In this document: positions 9,697-19,844 of the stretch, one piece after another
Layout of the letters: the number at the start of each line of letters is the position of its first letter
How positions within the stretch are numbered: position 1 is the first letter of the stretch
Assembly (NCBI GenBank): GCA_003104905.1
Contig: PQAS01000009.1
Span: 1 to 62,144 of the forward strand
Source of the DNA: Candidatus Methanoperedentaceae archaeon
GTDB taxonomy: Archaea; Halobacteriota; Methanosarcinia; Methanosarcinales; Methanoperedenaceae
Reading direction: 5' to 3'
DNA: 62,144 nt
The notes under the pieces: model-generated
What the model was told of the DNA's origin: nothing
The model's database searches: none
The model's input: only the letters and a program-made list of their open reading frames with translations
Made by a program: the position numbers and the translations under genes

Positions 9697-10395
9697 TTAA
9701 ATCTCCTTTCTTTTTTGGCCGGAAGCGATTACAGATGGATTGAATCCTTTTACTATCAGCCATACTGCCAGAACCATTTCCTGCAAAGCTATTGGAAAAT
9801 TCAATAAGAGCGCTATCGTTGAAAAAGGATTTTCTCCGAAAATAACTAATAAACTCTGTGATAACGATAATGCGGCTGCAATAAAACCCCAGCCTGATAG
9901 CCATTGGGGAATGAGCCTTGATTGATAAAATATAAAATAATACATCAGGGCACCCATGCTAAAAGCCATAAACCCCAAATTGCCTGCTGAATCACGTAAT
10001 GCCAGCAATAAAGTACCCAGGATTTGAAAATAGGGAGCATCCGGAGCTCCTGCTTTTGCATATTCCCGGCTTAATGTCAATATTGACAGCAGGCAGATTG
10101 TACCAACAAAAAAGAGTACGGCCTCTATAATCCTGAAACCAGCAGCTCCAAGAGCCAGGCCTTCATTATATTTTTTTAAAATCGGATATAGCGAAATTCC
10201 AATACCCGCACATGCAGCAGCCATAATCAGCTGAAAAAGCGCTCCTGTTATTATCCGGTTTTCATTTCCGGAAATTTTAATAAGATAATCCGGATTATCT
10301 AGTATAGGTCCTGTAAGAACAACAGTTATTACGCCTGCAAATCCAATAATAAATAATACTCCTGCAATTATTGAGATTTTTCTTTCTGGATTCAT
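9697..10395 (-). CDS. DUF4386 polytopic membrane protein
   Basis: Intact DUF4386-family membrane protein, 232 residues, with about six hydrophobic helices and the characteristic C-terminal QEMVLAVWLIVKGFNP segment. The ATG at 10395 is preceded by aggaggaataaa, better than an in-frame start 7 codons upstream. A TATA-like element (on the coding strand AATATATAAAA) lies about 40 nt upstream near 10430-10440. It is coupled directly to dehydrogenase paralogue 1. The biochemical function of DUF4386 is unknown; its repeated pairing with these dehydrogenases is discussed as a finding. Confidence 0.8.
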   Translation of the reverse strand: MNPERKISIIAGVLFIIGFAGVITVVLTGPILDNPDYLIKISGNENRIITGALFQLIMAAACAGIGISLYPILKKYNEGLALGAAGFRIIEAVLFFVGTICLLSILTLSREYAKAGAPDAPYFQILGTLLLALRDSAGNLGFMAFSMGALMYYFIFYQSRLIPQWLSGWGFIAAALSLSQSLLVIFGENPFSTIALLLNFPIALQEMVLAVWLIVKGFNPSVIASGQKRKEI

Positions 10396-10620
10396 TTTAT
10401 TCCTCCTATTTTGCATTATCCGACCTCGATTTTATATATTTCCTTTTGCCCAGATTCCCTTAATCACACGTTACCCAAAGGTCTGCTTATAACCTACTCG
10501 CATATGAATAAAAGTTCCTAAATATGGTAGCTGGATATGTGGTGAATATATGCTAATAGAGTTGGAATAAGACTGGTTTAAGAATTAACCATGAAACATT
10601 AGCATGAAGAGGTGAATAAA

Positions 10621-11172
10621 ATGTATTTTGAGAAAGCCGGTAAACAGAATACCCAAAAAACTTTGCAGATTGCCAAAGAAGAGGCATTGAAGCGTGGAAT
10701 AAATCATATAGTTGTTGCATCGACATTTGGAGATACAGCGCTTGCTGCTACCGAGATTTTGAAGGGCACAGGTATAAATCTTGTAGTGGTTACGCATAAT
10801 ACAGGGATTAGAGAGCCGAATCTTCAGACTTTTGACCTGGAAACAAGAAAGAAAATCGAGAATATGGGTGGAAAGGTTCACACTGGAACAATGGTTTTAA
10901 GAAGTCTTGGTACTGCGCTTAAGGAAAGGGGAAATCAATCTTATGAACAAATAGTAGCTGATACCTTGAGAATATTTGGCCAGGGAACAAAAGTCTTGGT
11001 TGAGATTGTGGCTATGAGTGCAGATGCCGGATTGATTCCATTCTCAGATGTTATTGCAGTAGCTGGAACAGGCAGGGGAGCAGATACCGCTGCGGTCATT
11101 AAGGCAAATTCCTCAAATAGGTTTTTTGACATTAAAATAAGGGAATATCTGGTTAAGCCTTATGATTTTTAA
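10621..11172 (+). CDS. Pyruvate kinase C-terminal-domain-like protein
   Basis: A stand-alone alpha/beta protein of 183 residues resembling the C-terminal domain of pyruvate kinase. It has a THNTGIREPN-like loop and a GTGRGADTAAVI segment near the C-terminus that could bind a phosphate or nucleotide. It has none of the pyruvate kinase catalytic domain. Proteins of this kind are common conserved hypotheticals in methanogenic archaea. The ATG at 10621 is supported by aagaggtg 7-8 nt upstream, which makes an in-frame GTG at 10612 unlikely. It faces the DUF4386-dehydrogenase pair across a 200-nt divergent region. Confidence 0.65.
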   Translation: MYFEKAGKQNTQKTLQIAKEEALKRGINHIVVASTFGDTALAATEILKGTGINLVVVTHNTGIREPNLQTFDLETRKKIENMGGKVHTGTMVLRSLGTALKERGNQSYEQIVADTLRIFGQGTKVLVEIVAMSADAGLIPFSDVIAVAGTGRGADTAAVIKANSSNRFFDIKIREYLVKPYDF

Positions 11173-11208
11173 GACATAAGGGCAGGGGTTCGGAAGATGA
11201 GATAAAAA

Positions 11209-11466
11209 ATGCAAAAAGATATTGAGGAAATAAATCAATTCGTATTATATAAACAACATCTTGCTCTGCATTCAAAGAACAAGTGTTTAATTGATGTTGT
11301 AAAAGATATCTGCGGCCTTCATGCACAGGTTGCATCGACCCCTTATCTTTCATTATGGAATTGAATAAATAATTTTCAGAAGGAGGATTTGAGCAAAGAA
11401 CTGTACGAAAGGAAAACGTTGATCAAGATATGGGGGGTGCGGGCAACACTTCATATAATCCCGGCG
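11209..11466 (+). pseudogene. Remnant of AlkZ/YcaQ-like winged-helix protein (N-terminal fragment)
   Basis: A reading frame starting at ATG 11209 encodes the start of an HTH_42 (YcaQ/AlkZ-like) protein: the conserved ICGLHAQVASTPYLSLW region, an in-frame TGA at 11362-11364 where Arg would be expected (CGA to TGA), then [21 protein letters not shown]. Similarity stops at about 11466. The rest of the gene, normally about 350 residues, is missing. Its truncated end overlaps the convergent 3' end of the flavoprotein gene. AlkZ-type proteins are DNA glycosylases that unhook interstrand crosslinks; this copy cannot be functional. Confidence 0.7.
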
Positions 11467-12976
11467 CCACAACCGAAAAATCCTTCCCCTCCCTATGGCA
11501 CAGTATCTGCACCACATGCCGCCCGGAGTACAGACTTGACACGACTCCCCCGCCCGGAGTTGTCCACTGGCTGGCCATATAAAAATTTCTGAGGCCTGGA
11601 AGGGTCTTTTTGATCTGAGCATTAATTATTTCCGAAGACATCAGCCATCCCATATATGCTCCTCTAAAATTACGGGTATAGCGCCACCATGTGCAAGGAG
11701 TGGCAACATCGATCATCTCCACCTGCGAAGAGATTCCGGGATAGCGCGCCTCAAGATGCTCCAGCACTTGTTTTGCAATTCGTTCTTTTTCGGCCTCGTA
11801 GACAGGCCGATCCTTTTGCAACTCGTTCCACCAGTCCCACTCGGTCTCGAACATTACCTGGACAACAGTCTTGCCCTGCGGAGCAAACCTGTCTGTGTAG
11901 TTGAAAATTCGTACCGAAATTCCATTAATAGCTTTGCTGCCTGTTGTGAAAGGATGCTCCAGTTTTATAGTATTCATATCCGGTTCACCTTTGAAATCAC
12001 GGGCAATCCCGAAGCTTATCATGACGATAGGACGGGTCAGCCTCCAATTCTTATAACGCTTTTCGATCTCCCCATCCACATAGCGTCCATCCAGCATCTT
12101 GAAAATAGTGCTGTATCCATCGGCTGCAGAGACCATGATATCTGCGCGGTGCTCGCTGCCATCGGAAAGGCGCACCCCCACGGCCCGATCTTTTTCCACA
12201 AGTATCTTCTCTACAGTAGCCCCGTAAGTCACCTGCCCGCCCAGGTTCTTGTAATGCTTCTCGATAGGAAGGACAAAGTTTAGTGAACCCCCCTCAAGCG
12301 ATGCCAGCTGCCCATCCGCGAGCAGTCCAAGGAGCATCAGGTTGAACCAGACAGGCACCTCAGGCAGGAACATGTTCTCGATGATATAGCGCAGCCAGGG
12401 ATCATGTATAGCTTTTCCGTAATCCGCAGCAGACCTGGCATATTTGCCAGTGAAATACTTGAAAGTTCGGCGCATCTTCCACATCTGCCTGAGCCTGTCC
12501 AGTAAGCCCATAAGCTCCGGGGGCTGACTCATACCCATTTCCCCCATATCAGTTCCCTGCATGCCCCTGGCGCCTGCGATCAGGTCATCGATGATGCGTG
12601 AATCAGCAGGTGAGATAGCTTTTAACTCCTTTGCCAGGAGGTCCAGATCCTTTGTGATTTGTATGCTGCGCCCGCTGGCCTCATCAATAAAACGACAGTA
12701 GGAGGTCATGTCGAGGAAACGATTGGATTGAGCTGTGCCCAGTTCACGATATAATTCATAGATCGATTGGCCTGGCTTGTGACACATCAGGAAATGAATG
12801 CCGCCATCGATTATGTAGCCTTTGCGTTTCCAGCATGTGGCCACTCCGCCCGGCGCAGCATGATGCTCAAATATTTGGGTTTGATACCCATTCATTTGTG
12901 CGTAACATCCTGTGGAAAGACCCGCAAGGCCTGCCCCGATGATGATAATGGATTTCTCAGTCTTTATGTCCCACAA
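11423..12976 (-). CDS. Phytoene desaturase-like FAD oxidoreductase
   Basis: FAD-dependent oxidoreductase of the CrtI/retinol-saturase class, 517 residues. The N-terminal dinucleotide-binding motif is [17 protein letters not shown] (about 10-26), followed by the [11 protein letters not shown] glycine loop, and a C-terminal GG-containing FAD segment occurs near [16 protein letters not shown]. These enzymes desaturate, isomerise or saturate isoprenoid and polyene chains. Its start overlaps the upstream dehydrogenase by 20 nt. The last dozen residues ([12 protein letters not shown]) derive from the antisense of the adjacent AlkZ remnant, so the native C-terminus was probably altered when that gene was lost. 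Substrate unknown. Confidence 0.82.
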   Translation of the reverse strand: MWDIKTEKSIIIIGAGLAGLSTGCYAQMNGYQTQIFEHHAAPGGVATCWKRKGYIIDGGIHFLMCHKPGQSIYELYRELGTAQSNRFLDMTSYCRFIDEASGRSIQITKDLDLLAKELKAISPADSRIIDDLIAGARGMQGTDMGEMGMSQPPELMGLLDRLRQMWKMRRTFKYFTGKYARSAADYGKAIHDPWLRYIIENMFLPEVPVWFNLMLLGLLADGQLASLEGGSLNFVLPIEKHYKNLGGQVTYGATVEKILVEKDRAVGVRLSDGSEHRADIMVSAADGYSTIFKMLDGRYVDGEIEKRYKNWRLTRPIVMISFGIARDFKGEPDMNTIKLEHPFTTGSKAINGISVRIFNYTDRFAPQGKTVVQVMFETEWDWWNELQKDRPVYEAEKERIAKQVLEHLEARYPGISSQVEMIDVATPCTWWRYTRNFRGAYMGWLMSSEIINAQIKKTLPGLRNFYMASQWTTPGGGVVSSLYSGRHVVQILCHREGKDFSVVAPGLYEVLPAPPIS

Positions 12977-13883
12977 TTATTACTACATTTCCCTTTTTGT
13001 GGCCTTTGTCCACATACCGGTGAGCTTCGACTATCTGTTCCAGCGGATATGTTCTATCAATAACCGGTTTTAGTTTTCCCGACTCAACTAGCTCGTTGAT
13101 GAATAAATACTCTTCAATTTTTTCACCATCATGGTCAGATGAATCAAGAACATTAAGATAGATTCCATTCTTTTCAAGCGATTTTTTAACTTGCCGATAG
13201 GTTGTTTTACTTACTGCATCAAAGATAACATCATAGGTTTCACCATTTTTGGTAAAATCCTTTTTAGTATAATCAATTACTTTATCCGCTCCTAACGATT
13301 TTACTAATTCAATATTCGCAGAACTGCATACGCCGGTTGTTTCTGCACCAAGGTATTTTGCGATCTGCACGGCACTTGTGCCTACTGCGCCAGAAGCTCC
13401 ATAAATAAGCACTTTCTGTCCTTTTTGGATATTGCCTTTTCTAAGAAATCTCAATGCCATATTACTACCTCCTGGAATTGCAGCGGCTTCTTCAAAGGAC
13501 ACATTAGAGGGTTTTATAAATACCATTCCATTTTCTGGCATGCATTTATATTCGGCATATCCACCGAAATTCTCACCGAATGTAGATGCAAAAATGAGAT
13601 CCCCTTTCTTGAATTTTGTTACGTTTTTTCCTATGGATTCTATTTCCCCGGCAAGCGACATTCCTAGGATAGCTCTTTTGGGTTTTCTGATACCAAGATA
13701 TATTCTGGCCGGGAGCCACATTAAAATCGGAACTGTGAAGCTTCGCATTCTGGAATCTCCCCTGGTTACCGTTGTTGTATATACTTTTATCAGTACTTCA
13801 TTGTCCCTGGGAGTTGGTTTTTCAACCTCTCGGAATTCAAGAACTTCCGGCGGTCCGTATTTTGTGCACACAACTGCTTTCAT
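12957..13883 (-). CDS. Zinc-independent MDR quinone oxidoreductase-like dehydrogenase (paralogue 2)
   Basis: 308-residue MDR protein with a GroES-like N-terminal half and an NAD(P)H-binding motif [19 protein letters not shown] at about 155-175. Zinc ligands are absent, and the C-terminal [12 protein letters not shown] sequence is shared by all four paralogues here. The linker before [11 protein letters not shown] is shorter than in paralogues 3 and 4 but keeps the helix that paralogue 1 has lost. It lies between a methyltransferase (41-nt gap) and the flavoprotein (20-nt overlap) in a single-strand gene train. Confidence 0.85.
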   Translation of the reverse strand: MKAVVCTKYGPPEVLEFREVEKPTPRDNEVLIKVYTTTVTRGDSRMRSFTVPILMWLPARIYLGIRKPKRAILGMSLAGEIESIGKNVTKFKKGDLIFASTFGENFGGYAEYKCMPENGMVFIKPSNVSFEEAAAIPGGSNMALRFLRKGNIQKGQKVLIYGASGAVGTSAVQIAKYLGAETTGVCSSANIELVKSLGADKVIDYTKKDFTKNGETYDVIFDAVSKTTYRQVKKSLEKNGIYLNVLDSSDHDGEKIEEYLFINELVESGKLKPVIDRTYPLEQIVEAHRYVDKGHKKGNVVIIVGHKD

Positions 13884-13924
13884 AAATATTCCCCCAATTT
13901 TATATGGTTTTGTTATTATATTCT

Positions 13925-14542
13925 CTATTTTTTCGTTGCTACAACGAAATATAGTTGTCCACTTTTATGCAAACATTCAGTTTCAACAATCTCAAAATTT
14001 CCATCAGTCAGTAAATCTTCTAATTCGGAGATTTTAAATAATGTTATCGGAGGAATTAATCCTATTTTGCTCACAGGCCATAACAGGACTCCTAAAAATG
14101 TCCCTCTAATACAAGGTGTTGCAGAAATAATCATTCCACCCGGTTTCAATAATTCGTTTATCCTTTGCATAACCTTTGGCGTATCTTCCACTAAATGGAG
14201 CAGGTGGAAACATAAGACCACATCAAATGATCCTGTTTTTAATTTTTCATCAAATATTGATGTTTGCGCGAAATCTATGTTCTTAACATTACGTTCTACA
14301 GTTTTTCTTTTCGCAGCTTCAATCATTTTGGATGAGATATCAATACCATTGACTGTTGTCACACTGCCCGCAATTTCAATGGCTGCTGTTCCTGTTCCAC
14401 ACCCATAATCTAAAACATTATCACTGATTTTAAGTCGGTTTCTGGTTTTTTCAATAATCTTAATATTAGTCGCTTCATCTTGTCTTTCCACTCGATCTAA
14501 ATACTTCGCCATCCTATCCCAGAACTTTTCCGATTTATTCAT
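13925..14542 (-). CDS. Class I SAM-dependent methyltransferase
   Basis: 205-residue methyltransferase of the UbiE/Methyltransf_11 kind. Motif I is [17 protein letters not shown] (about 40-56), the acidic end of strand 2 is NGID, and motif IV is [13 protein letters not shown]. The C-terminal cap region is hydrophobic, suggesting a small lipophilic acceptor. The start codon overlaps the end of the broken DUF4386 gene (ATGAATAA), evidence for translational coupling in the ancestral operon. Acceptor unknown. Confidence 0.85.
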   Translation of the reverse strand: MNKSEKFWDRMAKYLDRVERQDEATNIKIIEKTRNRLKISDNVLDYGCGTGTAAIEIAGSVTTVNGIDISSKMIEAAKRKTVERNVKNIDFAQTSIFDEKLKTGSFDVVLCFHLLHLVEDTPKVMQRINELLKPGGMIISATPCIRGTFLGVLLWPVSKIGLIPPITLFKISELEDLLTDGNFEIVETECLHKSGQLYFVVATKK

Positions 14543-15133
14543 TTATTGTATCCCTCTGCTCTACGTTTATGCCTTTAATCAGAAGCCATAAACCAATCAT
14601 GAGTTCGAAAAGAACGCTCGGTGCCCAGCAAAATATTTGAATTACCATTATCGCTGCATAATTCGGCAAAAGAATACCATGGGAATAGCAGATATCGAAA
14701 TACGCCCATTGAAAAATAATCCAACGAGGGCTTGTACCTGTCCTGGTTCAAATAAAGTCAAAGACTGGCCTTTTAAAATCAGCAAAGCAATAAAACTGCA
14801 AAGAGCAATAACTGCTCCCAGGATGGCCTCTGTCAATTTCAAGAAAAGCGCAAGCAAAGCAAGATTTTTGTTTACCGGTTTGAGTATGGTATAAAGAGCA
14901 AGGGCCAATATTACCCCGCTGATAGAGAAGATCAGCTGATTAGTAATACCTATACGGAAAAGCAACTCATTGGCCATTATGTTATTGGCTGTAGCTGTGG
15001 CATTTCCTGCAACAATAAGTTTGGAGTCTACAATAGTCCAGTTAAGTGTCCAGCCTATTACTATAAACAGGAACATCAAGCCTGCGACTTTTGCAGCTTT
15101 ACCTTGTGATTCTTCTTCGGTATGACCTGGCAT
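14535..15133 (-). pseudogene. DUF4386 membrane protein, frameshifted and shortened
   Basis: The first frame, from ATG 15133 with an aggagg box, encodes the N-terminal four hydrophobic helices and terminates early. A one-base shift near 14695-14705 opens a frame that ends ELMIGLWLLIKGIN, the normal DUF4386 C-terminus, and stops at 14535 overlapping the methyltransferase ATG. Between the shift and the C-terminal helix about 25 residues are missing relative to the intact paralogue at 9697-10395. A frameshift plus a deletion is more consistent with a genuine pseudogene than with a sequencing error. Confidence 0.75.
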
Positions 15134-15152
15134 TTCAATTCCTCCTGATCTG

Positions 15153-16145
15153 TCAGGTTTTTTTATTATGCGTCATAGTTATTACCACCGTTCCCTTTTT
15201 GTGTCCTTTTTCGACATAATTGAAAGCTTCGGCCGTCTGTTCCAACGGATAGCTTCTGTCTATAACCGGTCTTAACTTTCCCGATTCAATAAGTTCTAAT
15301 AAGAAATTTAGGTTTTCAATACTTTCATTTGATTTACCACCCTTAATTTTCTTGCCGCCGATAATTGATGTCAAAATTATTTTTGGAATATCCTGCAACT
15401 GGAGCAGATTTTCAAGATAAATTCCTTTTTGTTTTAATGAGCCTTTACATTGTGAGAACGTAATTTTGCCTACCACATCAAAAATAACATCATAAGTCTC
15501 ATCACTTCTAGTAAAATCCTCTTTGGTATAATCAATTACCTTATCCGCGCCTAAAGATTTTACCATTTCTGCATTCGTGGCACTGCAGACCCCGGTAACT
15601 TCTGCTCCATAGTACCTGGCAAGTTGAACTGCATAAGTGCCAATAGCTCCGGAAGCGCCATGGATCAGTATTTTTTGTCCCGCCTGGACTTTCCCCAGGT
15701 CTCTTATAAAGAACAGTGCAGTATTCCCTGCTAAAGGAATGGCTGCGGCTGCCTCATAGGTCAAATTGTCCGGTTTTATTGCTAAAACACCGTCTTCAGG
15801 TATACATTTGTACTCGGCATGGCCACCAAAATCAGTACCGGATGAGCCAAAAACACGATCACCTTTTTTAAATAGTTTTACATCTTTGCCGACTGCTTCA
15901 ATTTCTCCTGCTAAATCAATCCCCAGTATATTTATTTTTGGTTTTCTGAAACCAAATATCATCCTTGCCGGAAATCTAAACGATCCAGGTACAAATGTAA
16001 AATTACGGACGTTGCAGTCCGTAGTTGTTACTGTTGTTGCATATATTCTTACCAGAACTTCATTGTCCTCAGGGATAGGTTTTTCCACCTCTTTGAGCTG
16101 TAGTTCATCCGGTGGTCCGTATTTTGTGTGTAAAATCGCTTTCAT
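15153..16145 (-). CDS. Zinc-independent MDR quinone oxidoreductase-like dehydrogenase (paralogue 3)
   Basis: 330-residue MDR dehydrogenase closest in sequence to paralogue 1 (both carry TTTDCNVRNFTFVP near residue 40) but with the full-length linker (IGGKKIKGG region) before RPVIDRSYPLEQ. The nucleotide-binding motif IHGASGAIGTYAVQLARYYG lies at about 155-175. Together with the DUF4386 gene just upstream (30-nt gap) it repeats the DUF4386-dehydrogenase order seen at 9697-10395 / 8845-9696, which suggests that the two-gene unit was duplicated. Confidence 0.87.
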   Translation of the reverse strand: MKAILHTKYGPPDELQLKEVEKPIPEDNEVLVRIYATTVTTTDCNVRNFTFVPGSFRFPARMIFGFRKPKINILGIDLAGEIEAVGKDVKLFKKGDRVFGSSGTDFGGHAEYKCIPEDGVLAIKPDNLTYEAAAAIPLAGNTALFFIRDLGKVQAGQKILIHGASGAIGTYAVQLARYYGAEVTGVCSATNAEMVKSLGADKVIDYTKEDFTRSDETYDVIFDVVGKITFSQCKGSLKQKGIYLENLLQLQDIPKIILTSIIGGKKIKGGKSNESIENLNFLLELIESGKLRPVIDRSYPLEQTAEAFNYVEKGHKKGTVVITMTHNKKT

Positions 16146-16174
16146 GATTATTCCTCCAATTTACTTTGATTTTG

Positions 16175-16909
16175 TCATTTTACCTCGTTTGTATCAGTTT
16201 CTGGCGACCATGATGCGATTGCCGATGGATCGAATCCTTTGACGATCAACCATACCGCCAGAACCATTTCCTGCACAAGAATCGGGAGAACCAACAACAC
16301 CTGCATGCCTGAAGGTCCTGAAATTCTTTCGCCGAATGCGATCAATAGAGTCATCAAGAGCAACAATGCGAGCGCGACCAGACCCCATACTGATAGCCAT
16401 TGAGGGATAAGTCTCGATTGATACATAACGTAGTAATACATAGCTGCACCCAGGCAGAAGGCAATCACTCCAAGCACAAAGCCCGCCCAAACATTTACTG
16501 CGAGAATCAAGGAGCCCAGGACTTGAAAGGTTGGAACTGCCTGAGGCCCTGCGCCTGCATATTCCTGGCTTAATGACAGCAGGGAAAGCAAGCCGAGTGC
16601 ACCCACAATATAGAACACTCCCTCAATAAGCCTGAAACCAACTGACCCGATAGCTAGACCTTCGTTGTATTTGTGCAAGACTGGGTACAGCGAAATCGCA
16701 ATGCCGGCACTTCCGGCTGCCGCGACAAACTTAAGAATCGCACCTAACACAACAAGGTTCTTGTTTGCAGCGATTTGAACAAGGTAGTCCGGAGCACCAA
16801 CGATGGATCCCGTAAGACCACTGCCCAGTAGGGCTGCAACCGTCGCAATAATAAACAATATTCCTGTAATCCTTGTGATTTTTTTGTTTGAATTCATTTC
16901 GTTTCTCAT
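16175..16909 (-). CDS. DUF4386 polytopic membrane protein
   Basis: Intact 244-residue DUF4386 membrane protein with about six helices, clearly paralogous to the gene at 9697-10395: both carry the SRLIPQWLS loop and the EMVLAVWLIVKGF end. The first ATG has an aaggga box; an alternative ATG lies four codons downstream. It sits between two dehydrogenase genes with gaps of 20-30 nt. Confidence 0.8.
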   Translation of the reverse strand: MRNEMNSNKKITRITGILFIIATVAALLGSGLTGSIVGAPDYLVQIAANKNLVVLGAILKFVAAAGSAGIAISLYPVLHKYNEGLAIGSVGFRLIEGVFYIVGALGLLSLLSLSQEYAGAGPQAVPTFQVLGSLILAVNVWAGFVLGVIAFCLGAAMYYYVMYQSRLIPQWLSVWGLVALALLLLMTLLIAFGERISGPSGMQVLLVLPILVQEMVLAVWLIVKGFDPSAIASWSPETDTNEVK

Positions 16910-16928
16910 TTTAATTTCCCTTAATTTA

Positions 16929-17939
16929 TTAAATTTTATTGTTGTGTCCCACGGTTATCACTACATTTCCCTTTTTGTGCCCTGAGTCCACATATCTATG
17001 AGCTTCGGCAGTCTGTTCTAAAGGATAGCGTCTATCAATGACTGATTTTATCTTTCCCGCCTCAATAAGCTCTTTGATGAAAATCAGATCTTCTTGTTTA
17101 TCGATCGCCAACGCACATATTACTCTCTTGCTGCCTGCCATTTTCGTCCATAGCATTTGAAAAATCTGTTTCATCTTAAAGCTGGCTAAAAGATAGCGTC
17201 CGTTTTGTTTCAGTGAGCTTTTACAGCTTGAAAATGAACTCTTGCCTAATATGTCAAAAATAAGATCATAGGTCTCACCGCTGTGGGTAAAATCCTCTTT
17301 TGTGTAATCAATGACCTTATCTGCTCCCAGAGATTTCACAAATTCCAATCTCGGTGTACTGCATACCCCGGTAACTTCTGCACCAAAATATTTTGCAGTC
17401 TGTACTGCTGCTGAACCTATCCCGCCGCTTGCTCCATTGACCAGGACCCTTTGTCCTGGCTGGATATTCATTTTTCTAAGCAACTTCAATGCCATTATTG
17501 CCCCATAAGGAACGATGGCGGCTTCCTCATATGTCATATTGGCGGGTTTTATAGCCACACACCCGTCTTCAGGCATACATAGATACTCGGCATAAGCACC
17601 CATGTTTTGACCGCGATATCCAAAAACCTGGTCGCCTTTCTTAAATGATCTTACATCTTTGCCTGTAGATTCGATTTCCCCCGCAAACTCACTGCCCAGT
17701 ATTGTTATCTTTGGTTTTGTAAAACCAAAATACATTTTCGCGAAAAACCAGAAGAGCAAAGGCATACTGAATTTTCCCGGAGAGATCTCTTTAAAATTTC
17801 GAGCCAAAAGATCCCCGAAGTTTACAGATGTCGCATGTATTCTTATCAGCACTTCATTATCCTTCGGCGCAGGTTTTTCAACTTCTTCGAGATGAAGAAC
17901 TTCCGGCGGTCCGTATTTTGTGTATACAACTGCTTTCAT
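16929..17939 (-). CDS. Zinc-independent MDR quinone oxidoreductase-like dehydrogenase (paralogue 4)
   Basis: 336-residue MDR dehydrogenase, the most divergent of the four and with the most canonical quinone-oxidoreductase signature (ATSVNFGD near residue 40; [20 protein letters not shown] at about 160). The ATG at 17939 has a ggagg box 8 nt upstream and is 16 nt from the ABC ATPase stop; the in-frame ATG further upstream lies inside the ATPase gene. As the first enzyme gene after the exporter it links transporter and oxidoreductases in one transcript. Confidence 0.87.
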   Translation of the reverse strand: MKAVVYTKYGPPEVLHLEEVEKPAPKDNEVLIRIHATSVNFGDLLARNFKEISPGKFSMPLLFWFFAKMYFGFTKPKITILGSEFAGEIESTGKDVRSFKKGDQVFGYRGQNMGAYAEYLCMPEDGCVAIKPANMTYEEAAIVPYGAIMALKLLRKMNIQPGQRVLVNGASGGIGSAAVQTAKYFGAEVTGVCSTPRLEFVKSLGADKVIDYTKEDFTHSGETYDLIFDILGKSSFSSCKSSLKQNGRYLLASFKMKQIFQMLWTKMAGSKRVICALAIDKQEDLIFIKELIEAGKIKSVIDRRYPLEQTAEAHRYVDSGHKKGNVVITVGHNNKI

Positions 17940-17955
17940 AAGTATTCCTCCATTT

Positions 17956-18705
17956 TCAACTACCTCCCGTATCACCTGAGATCGTGCCATCCCGCATGGT
18001 TATAATCCGGTCGGTCTGACGCGCAACATCCATATCATGTGTTACAACGATGATGGTCTGGCCTTTTTCACTGAGCCCTTTCAAAAGATTAACTATCACT
18101 TCGCGTGTTTTCGTATCAACTGCTCCTGTAGGTTCGTCCGCAAGCAAAATCGCAGGTTCATTTGCAAGCGCCCTCGCAATAGCAACGCGCTGCTGCTGCC
18201 CTCCTGACAGTTCAGATGGTTTATGCTTTATCCTGTCCCCAAGCCCAACCATCGTGAGAAGCTCTAAAGCCCTTTCTTTGCGCTTGTTTTTCGGTGTTCC
18301 GGTAAAACGCATCGCAATATCCACATTCTCCATTGCCGTGAACGTGGATAAGAGATTGAAATGCTGGAAAACAAACCCGATTTTTTCCCGCCTTATACGG
18401 GGAGCTTCGCTTTCTTTTGCTTTTGTGATTTCAACATCATCAATAAAAACACTGCCCTCCGTTGGTCTATCAAGCAGTCCAATCATTGACAGGAGCGTGG
18501 ATTTTCCGCTCCCTGAAGGTCCAACTATGCTCAGAAATTCACCTTTATTTACATCGAAACTGACACCATCAAGAGCAGGGACAGGGATCTTGCCCTGCAT
18601 ATAGATCTTCCTGAGATCCCTGATGCGAAGGACAGGCTCACTGCCTGCATCATGGTTTTCATTATTTCCATAATTTCCACTTTTATTTCCAGGATTATTA
18701 TTCAT
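17956..18705 (-). CDS. ABC transporter ATPase, LolD/MacB type
   Basis: 249-residue ABC ATPase with Walker [10 protein letters not shown] at 62-70, signature LSGGQQQR at 166-173 and Walker [12 protein letters not shown]. An Asn/Gly-rich N-terminal extension of about 22 residues is unusual. It overlaps the upstream permease by 8 nt. It forms a second MacB-like exporter in the window, with a single-FtsX permease rather than the double form at 3439. Confidence 0.92.
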   Translation of the reverse strand: MNNNPGNKSGNYGNNENHDAGSEPVLRIRDLRKIYMQGKIPVPALDGVSFDVNKGEFLSIVGPSGSGKSTLLSMIGLLDRPTEGSVFIDDVEITKAKESEAPRIRREKIGFVFQHFNLLSTFTAMENVDIAMRFTGTPKNKRKERALELLTMVGLGDRIKHKPSELSGGQQQRVAIARALANEPAILLADEPTGAVDTKTREVIVNLLKGLSEKGQTIIVVTHDMDVARQTDRIITMRDGTISGDTGGS

Positions 18706-19843
18706 ATCGCAGCGCCTCCATTGGACTCATTTTAGTTGCCCGGTACGCAGGATATGTACCGCAGATTATTCCAAGTGATATGGCGAACAAGAATCCGATC
18801 ACAACAAGTCTCGGAGTTATCGCAAAAAGCGCTGAACCCTGCGCTTCGAATGACTTATTCAGGAAATGCACAAGTACACTTCCGGCAGCTATGCCGGTAA
18901 TACCTCCGATTACTCCCATGAGTGCAGCTTCCCCCATAGTCATGAAAAGAATATTTTTTCGCTCTGCTCCCAGCGCTTTTAGAAGCCCGAATTCTTTTGT
19001 TCTCTCAGAGACTGACATAAGCATCGTGTTCATAACGCTCAAACCGCCGATTATCGCTGCAAGCACAGCCGCACTTATTGTTATCAGACCGAAAATCATT
19101 AGATTTGATTCGATCTCTTTTCTTAGCTGTTCCGGGGATTTGCTTTTTACTTTTTCTACACTCAAGTCTATCCTTCTGGCAATTTCAGAAGGATCAGAAT
19201 CAGGAGCATATTCGGCATAAATGAATGAAACTGTGTTTTCCATCTTATAGAATTTCTGTGCCCTGTCAAGAGGGATCTGAACCGAATTATCAAAAAAAGA
19301 ACCAGTATATTCCATTATTCCTACAACGCTAATATTTCTTGTATTTGTTATGGATGATGTGCGCTGCAATCTCTTGCTTTTCATCTCAAGTTCATCTCCC
19401 ACCTTGAGATTGAATTTTCGGGCAATGCTGCTCCCGACAACTGCCTTATAACCATCTCCGGGAACAAGATATCGACCCGAGGTAAGCGAGGCATCTTTCA
19501 ACTGCCTTTCCGGAAGAACTCCAAAAACCATATCACCACCTCCAAGTCCTCCTCCCCCTTCCGGATCAAGCGCAGTTACTAATACTCCATAGGCATCTGA
19601 AACTCCCGGCACTCTTTTAACCTGTCTGATCTTTGAATCATCAAGCGTGCCGCCAAATGTTCCATCTGGTTCTATCTGGATATTATTCGCTAACAACTTT
19701 AATGACTTATCAACAACCAGGTTCATATGTTCAGACATGCCGCCCATTACAACAACCGCAAAGATCCCCAGTGCAATTCCGAATATGGTAAGCCCGGTTC
19801 TCATTTTTCTCTGGGTAAGACTCCGGATGATCAGATCAAACAT
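18698..19843 (-). CDS. ABC transporter permease, MacB/FtsX type
   Basis: 381-residue membrane subunit: one N-terminal helix (about 17-39), an extracytoplasmic MacB-PCD-like domain (about 40-230) and three C-terminal helices forming the FtsX domain (about 250-375), ending in the typical PMEALRYE motif. It works as a homodimer with the downstream ATPase. The ATG is 3 nt after the stop of the upstream surface-protein gene, so all three are co-transcribed. Confidence 0.92.
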   Translation of the reverse strand: MFDLIIRSLTQRKMRTGLTIFGIALGIFAVVVMGGMSEHMNLVVDKSLKLLANNIQIEPDGTFGGTLDDSKIRQVKRVPGVSDAYGVLVTALDPEGGGGLGGGDMVFGVLPERQLKDASLTSGRYLVPGDGYKAVVGSSIARKFNLKVGDELEMKSKRLQRTSSITNTRNISVVGIMEYTGSFFDNSVQIPLDRAQKFYKMENTVSFIYAEYAPDSDPSEIARRIDLSVEKVKSKSPEQLRKEIESNLMIFGLITISAAVLAAIIGGLSVMNTMLMSVSERTKEFGLLKALGAERKNILFMTMGEAALMGVIGGITGIAAGSVLVHFLNKSFEAQGSALFAITPRLVVIGFLFAISLGIICGTYPAYRATKMSPMEALRYE

Positions 19844-19844
19844 G

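Noticed and set aside
8845-17939. Zinc alcohol dehydrogenases
   Set aside because: Catalytic and structural zinc ligands are not visible; the sequences match the zinc-independent quinone oxidoreductase class.
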